DNA of 10,465 nucleotides from the NCBI GenBank assembly GCA_902470835.1, contig CABRHR010000074.1, positions 1-10,465 on the forward strand, written 5' to 3'. Position numbers and translations under genes: made by a program. The first letter of the stretch is position 1; the number at the start of each line of letters is the position of its first letter. Below, piece by piece: positions 6,685 to 10,465 of this stretch. This DNA is from an uncultured Collinsella sp. (GTDB lineage: Bacteria > Actinomycetota > Coriobacteriia > Coriobacteriales > Coriobacteriaceae). The notes below the pieces were generated by a model. The model was given only the letters and a program-made list of their open reading frames with translations, was not told the origin of the DNA and made no database searches.

Positions 6685-7377
6685 ATGTCGTATACGGTGA
6701 CCGAGGCCACGGTCGTCTTTCCCGATAAGAAGGCGGCCTCCTCGTTCTCGAGCGGGTATGCGTCCAAAAAGCCTTGCGCACATATCGATTGTGAGCTTGA
6801 GGGCGGTTTTGAGCGGTCCATTTGGATTCCCGTGCGGGTCGCGCGCCTGTATGTCAAAAACCGCCCCGATCTTCCCTGTGATTGGGATAACTTTCGTGAG
6901 GCGGTGCAGCTCATCGAGCGTAAATGTGCACTTACCATGGTGACTGAGATGTTATCGCGCCGCGACCATGCGACGGGTGAGGTCCGTGACAAGTTGGCTC
7001 GCTACGGCTTTCGCCAGCCCGCGATTGATTTCGCCGTCGAGCGCGCCACCGAGTATCGCTTTTTAGACGAGAACCGCTTTTGCTCGTACTTTATCGAGGA
7101 ACGCAAGCGGCGCGGTTGGGGACAGCGCAAAATCGAGACCGAGCTCAAGCGACGTCATGTTGTGCTCGATGACATTCCCGGTTATCCCGAGGATTATTTT
7201 GCCGTCGAAGACGATTTGGCGCGTGCGTCAGCCCTGCTCGCCAAGCGGCGTGTTCCAGAGACGCGCGGATTCGAAAAACTGGTTCGGTTTTTGATGGGCA
7301 AGGGCTTCTCGTATCACATCGCCGCCGATGCCGTTAAGGCACGTCTCGATGCCGAATGCGAGGAATGTGCGCTTTAG
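6685..7377 (+). CDS. recX: Regulatory protein RecX
   Basis: RecX proteins bind RecA filaments and modulate, usually inhibit, RecA activity. The 230-residue product has the helical-repeat pattern of the family: MVTEMLSRRDHATGEVRDKLARYGF (about 90-114), then AIDFAVERATEYRFLDENRFCSYFIEERKRRGWGQRKIETELKRRHV (about 116-162), and a third, weaker repeat towards the C-terminus (FEKLVRFLMGKGFSYHIAADAVKA). The first 80 residues are a less conserved beta-rich extension. The gene begins 11 bases after recA with no clear Shine-Dalgarno, so it probably depends on recA transcription and perhaps on coupled translation, which would keep RecX below RecA in amount. Confidence 0.93.
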   Translation: MSYTVTEATVVFPDKKAASSFSSGYASKKPCAHIDCELEGGFERSIWIPVRVARLYVKNRPDLPCDWDNFREAVQLIERKCALTMVTEMLSRRDHATGEVRDKLARYGFRQPAIDFAVERATEYRFLDENRFCSYFIEERKRRGWGQRKIETELKRRHVVLDDIPGYPEDYFAVEDDLARASALLAKRRVPETRGFEKLVRFLMGKGFSYHIAADAVKARLDAECEECAL

Positions 7378-7391
7378 GCGTATGCGTTTTG

Positions 7392-7440
7392 TGGCCCCGC
7401 CGTTCACCGCGTTTTAGCCGCCGTACTGGGGCCATTTATT
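7392..7440 (+). terminator. Probable terminator after recX
   Basis: TGGCCCC (7392-7398) pairs perfectly with GGGGCCA (7428-7434), extended by a G-T pair outside, and is followed by TTTATTT. The 29-base loop is long for an intrinsic terminator, which lowers confidence, but the position 15 bases after the recX stop and just before a new promoter fits. Confidence 0.6.
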
Positions 7441-7468
7441 TGACAGTTGTTGTGGTTCAACGTACGAT
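7440..7468 (+). promoter_or_regulatory. rny promoter (sigma70 type)
   Basis: A consensus -35 box TTGACA (7440-7445), a spacer of exactly 17 bases and a -10 box TACGAT (7463-7468). The start of transcription should be near 7475, giving rny an untranslated leader of about 160 bases. It begins in the T tract of the recX terminator. Confidence 0.8.
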
Positions 7469-7507
7469 AAATACTGTCATTTGCTTTGTGATATGTGCTC
7501 ATCTGTG

Positions 7508-7588
7508 ATGAGTTTGTTTATATGTTTATCTGTATCCGACCCGCATAAGCTGCGCCCATATTACTCAAATGTCGCGAGCCGTTCATAA
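7508..7588 (+). CDS. Possible 26-residue leader peptide ORF upstream of rny (speculative)
   Basis: An ATG at 7508 opens a 26-codon frame (MSLFICLSVSDPHKLRPYYS then six more residues) ending in TAA at 7586-7588. The stop codon falls in the loop of the leader hairpin at 7574-7599, so a ribosome finishing this frame would cover and melt the 5' arm. There is no good Shine-Dalgarno, and a frame of this size can arise by chance. I list it because of its placement, not because of homology. Confidence 0.2.
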   Translation: MSLFICLSVSDPHKLRPYYSNVASRS

Positions 7589-7599
7589 GGACGGTTCGC
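7574..7599 (+). promoter_or_regulatory. Hairpin in the rny leader (attenuator-like or processing structure)
   Basis: GCGAGCCGT (7574-7582) pairs with ACGGTTCGC (7591-7599), nine pairs including one G-U, around the loop TCATAAGG. It is followed by TTTGTTGTGT, a weak U-rich run, and lies 25 bases before the rny ribosome site. It could be a leaky terminator, a stabilising structure, or an RNase Y autoregulation site; the sequence alone does not decide. Confidence 0.6.
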
Positions 7600-7634
7600 T
7601 TTGTTGTGTAACGAATCCATAAAAAGGAGTGAGC

Positions 7635-9185
7635 ATGCCTATCATTGCAGCGCTCGTTGGCATCGTTTTGGGTGCCATCGCCGCCATTGCCTACATGCGC
7701 ACCGCCAAGCAGGGTAGTCTTCACGAGGCCGACGAAAAGATCCAGTCGGCACACGCACAGGCTGAGTCCCTGATCGGTGATGCAAAGCGTCAGGCCGAGA
7801 CCCTCAAAAAAGAGGCTCTGCTCGAGGCTAAAGAGGAGATCATCAAGAACAAGCAGGCCGCCGAGGCCGAGGACAAGCAGCGTAAGAGCGAGATTCGTAC
7901 GCTCGAGAACCGCGTGATGCAGCGCGAGGAATCCCTCGATCGCCGCAACGACGCTCTCGACAAGCGCGAGCATCAGCTGTCCAGTCAGGCCGGTCAGGTC
8001 GAGAAGCGCTCCCGTGAGCTCGAGGAGCTCTGCGCAAAGCAGACCTCCGAGCTCGAGCGTATCGCCGACCTTACCCGCGAGGATGCCCACAAGGAGCTCC
8101 TCGATAAGGTTCGCGGCGAGGTCACCCACGAGGCCGCCACGATTATTCGCGAGTCCGAGCAGCAGGTTCGCGCTGAGTGCCACAAGACCGCCCAGGAGAT
8201 TCTGTCCCTGGCGATTCAGCGCTGCGCTGCCGACCACACTGCCGAGGTTACCGTTACCTCCGTGCACATTCCCTCTGATGACCTCAAGGGCCGTATCATC
8301 GGTCGCGAGGGTCGCAACATCCGGACCTTCGAGCAGGTTTCCGGCGTCAATCTCGTGATCGATGACACGCCCGAGACCGTCGTTCTTTCGAGCTTCGACC
8401 CGGTCCGTCGTGAGACCGCCCGTGTCGCCCTCGAGAACCTCATCGCCGACGGCCGCATTCACCCCGCCCGCATCGAGGAGATGTATCACAAGGCTGCCGA
8501 CCTGGTTCAGCAGCGCGTGCGCGAGGCTGGCGAGCAGGCTGCCTTCGATACCGGCATCCACGACCTGCACCCCGAAATCGTCAAGACCCTTGGCGCCCTG
8601 CGCTACCGTACCTCGTTTGGTCAGAACGTGCTTCAGCATTCCCTCGAGGTCTCTGATCTGTGCGGAGTGATGGCTTCCGAGCTAGGTTTGGACGTTGTGA
8701 CCGCCAAGCGCGCCGGTCTGCTGCACGACCTGGGCAAGGCAATCGACCATGACGTCGAGGGTCCGCATGCCGTCATCGGCGCCGAGCTTGCCCGCCGTTA
8801 TGGCGAGAAGCCCGTTATCGTCCACGCTATCGAGGCTCACCATGCCGATGTCGACCCCAACACGGTGCTCGATGTTCTGGTACAGGCCGCCGACGCCGTC
8901 TCCGCTTCTCGTCCCGGCGCCCGTCGCGAGTCTGCCGAGAACTACATCAAGCGTCTTGAGAAGCTCGAGGAGATTGCCAACTCCCATGATGGCGTCGAGC
9001 GTACCTATGCCATGCAGGCTGGTCGCGAGGTCCACGTCATGGTTCAGCCGGACAAGATCTCCGATGCCCAGTCCACGGTCCTGGCTCACGATATCGCCCA
9101 TCAGATCGAGGAAGAGATGGAGTATCCCGGTCAGGTGCGCGTCGTCGTGATTCGCGAGAGCCGCGCTGTCGATATCGCTAAATAA
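7635..9185 (+). CDS. rny: Ribonuclease Y
   Basis: A membrane-anchored endoribonuclease that starts mRNA decay in bacteria using it instead of RNase E. The 516 residues (Bacillus subtilis: 520) show an N-terminal membrane helix (about 3-22), a long charged coiled coil (about 28-190), a KH RNA-binding domain with GRIIGREGRNIRTFE (219-233), and an HD metal-dependent phosphohydrolase domain with H335 (LQHSLEVS), H364-D365 (GLLHDLGKA) and a distal D420 (QAADAVSA). The C-terminal region, about 455-516, is also well conserved (GREVHVMVQP, EYPGQVRVVVIRE). I choose the ATG at 7635 because AAGGAG (7624-7629) would be overlapped by the GTG at 7629. It has its own promoter and long leader, and the next gene follows after one base. 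Confidence 0.97.
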   Translation: MPIIAALVGIVLGAIAAIAYMRTAKQGSLHEADEKIQSAHAQAESLIGDAKRQAETLKKEALLEAKEEIIKNKQAAEAEDKQRKSEIRTLENRVMQREESLDRRNDALDKREHQLSSQAGQVEKRSRELEELCAKQTSELERIADLTREDAHKELLDKVRGEVTHEAATIIRESEQQVRAECHKTAQEILSLAIQRCAADHTAEVTVTSVHIPSDDLKGRIIGREGRNIRTFEQVSGVNLVIDDTPETVVLSSFDPVRRETARVALENLIADGRIHPARIEEMYHKAADLVQQRVREAGEQAAFDTGIHDLHPEIVKTLGALRYRTSFGQNVLQHSLEVSDLCGVMASELGLDVVTAKRAGLLHDLGKAIDHDVEGPHAVIGAELARRYGEKPVIVHAIEAHHADVDPNTVLDVLVQAADAVSASRPGARRESAENYIKRLEKLEEIANSHDGVERTYAMQAGREVHVMVQPDKISDAQSTVLAHDIAHQIEEEMEYPGQVRVVVIRESRAVDIAK

Positions 9186-9186
9186 C

Positions 9187-10272
9187 ATGAGCGACGCGAA
9201 CGAGCTCATCTCATTTATCGCGTCGATGTCGGGGGAGGGCAACCTTCGCGTCGAGGAGAACCTTGGCGAGGGGTATGTCCGCCTCCGCGTTTCGGAGGCC
9301 GAGCGGCGCCAGGCAAAGCACGACATTCAGCATGTCGAGGATATCGTCATCGAAATGCTCCGTAATGCTCGCGATGCCGGCGCCGACAAGGTCTATCTCG
9401 CCACGACCAAGGAAGATGGCGTCCGCACGCTTGTCTTTCTGGATAACGGTTCGGGCGTTCCGCAGGATATGCAAGAGCGAATCTTCGATGCCCGCGTTAC
9501 CTCCAAGCTTGAGAGCATGAAGATGGACCGTTGGGGCGTTCACGGTCGTGGCATGGCATTGTTTTCGATCAAGCAGAACACCGACGAGGCCCGTGTGGTC
9601 ACGTCTGGTGTCAATCTTGGTTCAGCCTTTAAGGTGAGCGTCGCGGCCGACCGCCTCAACGAGCGTGCTGATCAGTCCAGCTGGCCCCAGGCCATCAAGG
9701 ATGAGGACGGACGTTATGTCTGTGCTCGCGGTCCGCATAATATTATTCGCGCTGCCTGTGAGTTTGCGCTCGAGGAGTTGCGTGGTTGCGATGTCTATCT
9801 GGGCTCTCCGTCTGAGATTGCCGCTACCCTCTACGCTCAGGCATCTACCCGGCTCGATACGTCGCGTCTTCTGTTCATCGATGATGAATGCGAGCTTCCT
9901 GTTGTCGATCGTTTAGGCCTTGCCTCTGATGCCGAGGACTTTATCCGTATCTGCTCGGGTTTGGGTCTTGAGATGTCCGAGCGCACGGCACATCGCATTT
10001 TGGCAGGGCAGATTAAGCCCGTTCGCGGTGTGACCGCGCGTCTGCTGCGCGAGCGTGATTCGTCCTCGCATGCGCCGGCTCCTGTCGATCTCGCGAAGGA
10101 TCGTCGCGGGCTACGTATTGCCAAGGATGACATGGCACAGTTTTCGCGTGCTGTGGAGCGCGACTTTAATGACCTTGCCGCCCGGTACTATCTCAACCTT
10201 TGCGGCGACCCAAAGATTCGCGTTTCGCGTGATCGAATCACCGTGACATTCGATCTTGCCAAAGAGGAATAG
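9187..10272 (+). CDS. Uncharacterised GHKL ATPase with MutL-like motifs
   Basis: A 361-residue soluble protein; I cannot name it. The N-terminal 150 residues form a GHKL (Bergerat) ATP-binding fold: the N box with E56 and N60 (EMLRNARDAGA), the G1 box D86-NGSG-90, and a glycine-rich lid GVHGRGMALFSI (117-128). VTSKLESM before the lid resembles the ATSKI...GFRGEAL arrangement of MutL and other GHL ATPases more than a histidine kinase, and there is no histidine-phosphotransfer helix, sensor or membrane segment. The rest (about 155-361) is unfamiliar; helices near 190-200 and 250-290 and a final beta-rich DPKIRVSRDRITVTF are visible. The ATG is one base past the rny stop with no Shine-Dalgarno, so translation is presumably coupled to rny. 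It lies between rny and spoVS and close to recA-recX, which suggests nucleic-acid metabolism as an inference only. Confidence 0.8.
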   Translation: MSDANELISFIASMSGEGNLRVEENLGEGYVRLRVSEAERRQAKHDIQHVEDIVIEMLRNARDAGADKVYLATTKEDGVRTLVFLDNGSGVPQDMQERIFDARVTSKLESMKMDRWGVHGRGMALFSIKQNTDEARVVTSGVNLGSAFKVSVAADRLNERADQSSWPQAIKDEDGRYVCARGPHNIIRAACEFALEELRGCDVYLGSPSEIAATLYAQASTRLDTSRLLFIDDECELPVVDRLGLASDAEDFIRICSGLGLEMSERTAHRILAGQIKPVRGVTARLLRERDSSSHAPAPVDLAKDRRGLRIAKDDMAQFSRAVERDFNDLAARYYLNLCGDPKIRVSRDRITVTFDLAKEE

Positions 10273-10278
10273 TGCCTT

Positions 10279-10300
10279 TACCGAGTCCACTCGGTACGAT
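10279..10300. promoter_or_regulatory. Palindrome and possible -10 element between the GHKL gene and spoVS
   Basis: TACCGAGT (10279-10286) and ACTCGGTA (10289-10296) are perfect inverted arms around CC, 7 bases after the GHKL stop. No U tract follows, so it is a poor terminator. Its right edge runs into TACGAT (10295-10300), the same hexamer as the rny -10 box, but no convincing -35 lies 17 bases upstream. A 6-base direct repeat CAGTTA (10302 and 10311) follows. It may be an operator, a start site for spoVS, or an mRNA 3' structure. Confidence 0.4.
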
Positions 10301-10346
10301 ACAGTTATTGCAGTTAAAACGTACTTTTAAACGCAGGAGTTTCTTC

Positions 10347-10465
10347 ATGGATTGCCTGAAGGTATCAAGCAAATCATCGCCCGCGTCCGTTGCCGGCGCC
10401 ATTGCCGGCATGGTCAAGGATGGTGTGCCCGTCAACATTCAGTGTGTCGGCGCCGGTGCGGTCAA
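10347..10465 (+). CDS. spoVS: Stage V sporulation protein S (SpoVS), 3' truncated by the window
   Basis: The frame from ATG 10347 codes MDCLKVSSKSSPASVAGAIA, then GMVKDGVPVNIQCVGAGAV, where the window ends. This matches the N-terminal half of the small SpoVS family (about 86 residues): LKVSxKSSPxSVAGAxAG and IQxxGAGA are its strongest blocks. SpoVS is thought to have an Alba-like, nucleic-acid-binding fold; in Bacillus it is needed for late sporulation and affects septation, yet it also occurs in many bacteria that do not sporulate. A good ribosome site, CAGGAG (10334-10339), is 7 bases from the ATG. The 74-base gap from the preceding gene contains a palindrome and a possible -10 element. About 47 residues are missing only because the window stops. 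Confidence 0.93.
   Translation, partial: MDCLKVSSKSSPASVAGAIAGMVKDGVPVNIQCVGAGAV

Noticed and set aside
7629..7634. GTG at 7629 as the rny start
   Set aside because: It overlaps the Shine-Dalgarno that is well spaced for the ATG at 7635, and RNase Y homology begins at the second choice.
7518..8639. A 373-codon minus-strand frame opposite rny
   Set aside because: It is the antisense of the RNase Y coiled coil and KH region; the Leu/Gly/Val-rich translation mirrors + strand codons. No ribosome site supports it.
8682..9326. A 214-codon minus-strand frame over the rny/GHKL junction
   Set aside because: It covers the ends of two well-supported genes and has no recognisable domain.

Overview
The window is an ordinary chromosomal, housekeeping stretch from a high-GC bacterium, most likely a member of the Coriobacteriia (Collinsella-like). 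This is inferred from protein character, GC-rich codon choice, and the pairing of RNase Y and SpoVS with an actinobacterial-looking FtsK/RodZ/RecA set; it is not proven by a database search. All genes lie on the + strand. I see no mobile element, CRISPR array, rRNA or tRNA. Bases 1-38 are not genomic: they end in a complete Illumina Nextera transposase adapter, so this is a contig edge with untrimmed adapter.

Region 1 (39-5300) reads as one tight transcription unit: the 3' end of ftsK (DNA translocase), rodZ (membrane HTH morphogenesis protein), a yajQ-family nucleotide-binding protein, rimO (ribosomal protein S12 methylthiotransferase), pgsA (phosphatidylglycerophosphate synthase) and a single-domain cinA/pncC. 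Gaps run from a 1-nt overlap to 27 nt, and a strong hairpin terminator follows cinA.

Region 2 (5301-7438) is the recombination unit. It has a sigma70-type promoter with an SOS (LexA) box between -35 and -10, then recA and, 11 nt later, recX, ending in a probable terminator. Four 11-bp-phased repeats lie just upstream of the promoter.

Region 3 (7440-10465) starts with a strong promoter and a leader of about 160 nt carrying a hairpin and a possible tiny leader ORF. Then come rny (RNase Y), an uncharacterised GHKL/MutL-like ATPase one base downstream, and the start of spoVS, cut by the window end.

The order ftsK/spoIIIE - rodZ - pgsA - cinA - recA - rny - X - spoVS parallels the Bacillus subtilis chromosome, where X is ymdB. 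Here X is the GHKL ATPase, which is the least understood gene and the best candidate for new biology. The other points worth checking are regulatory: the rny leader, the phased repeats before recA, and a palindrome before spoVS.
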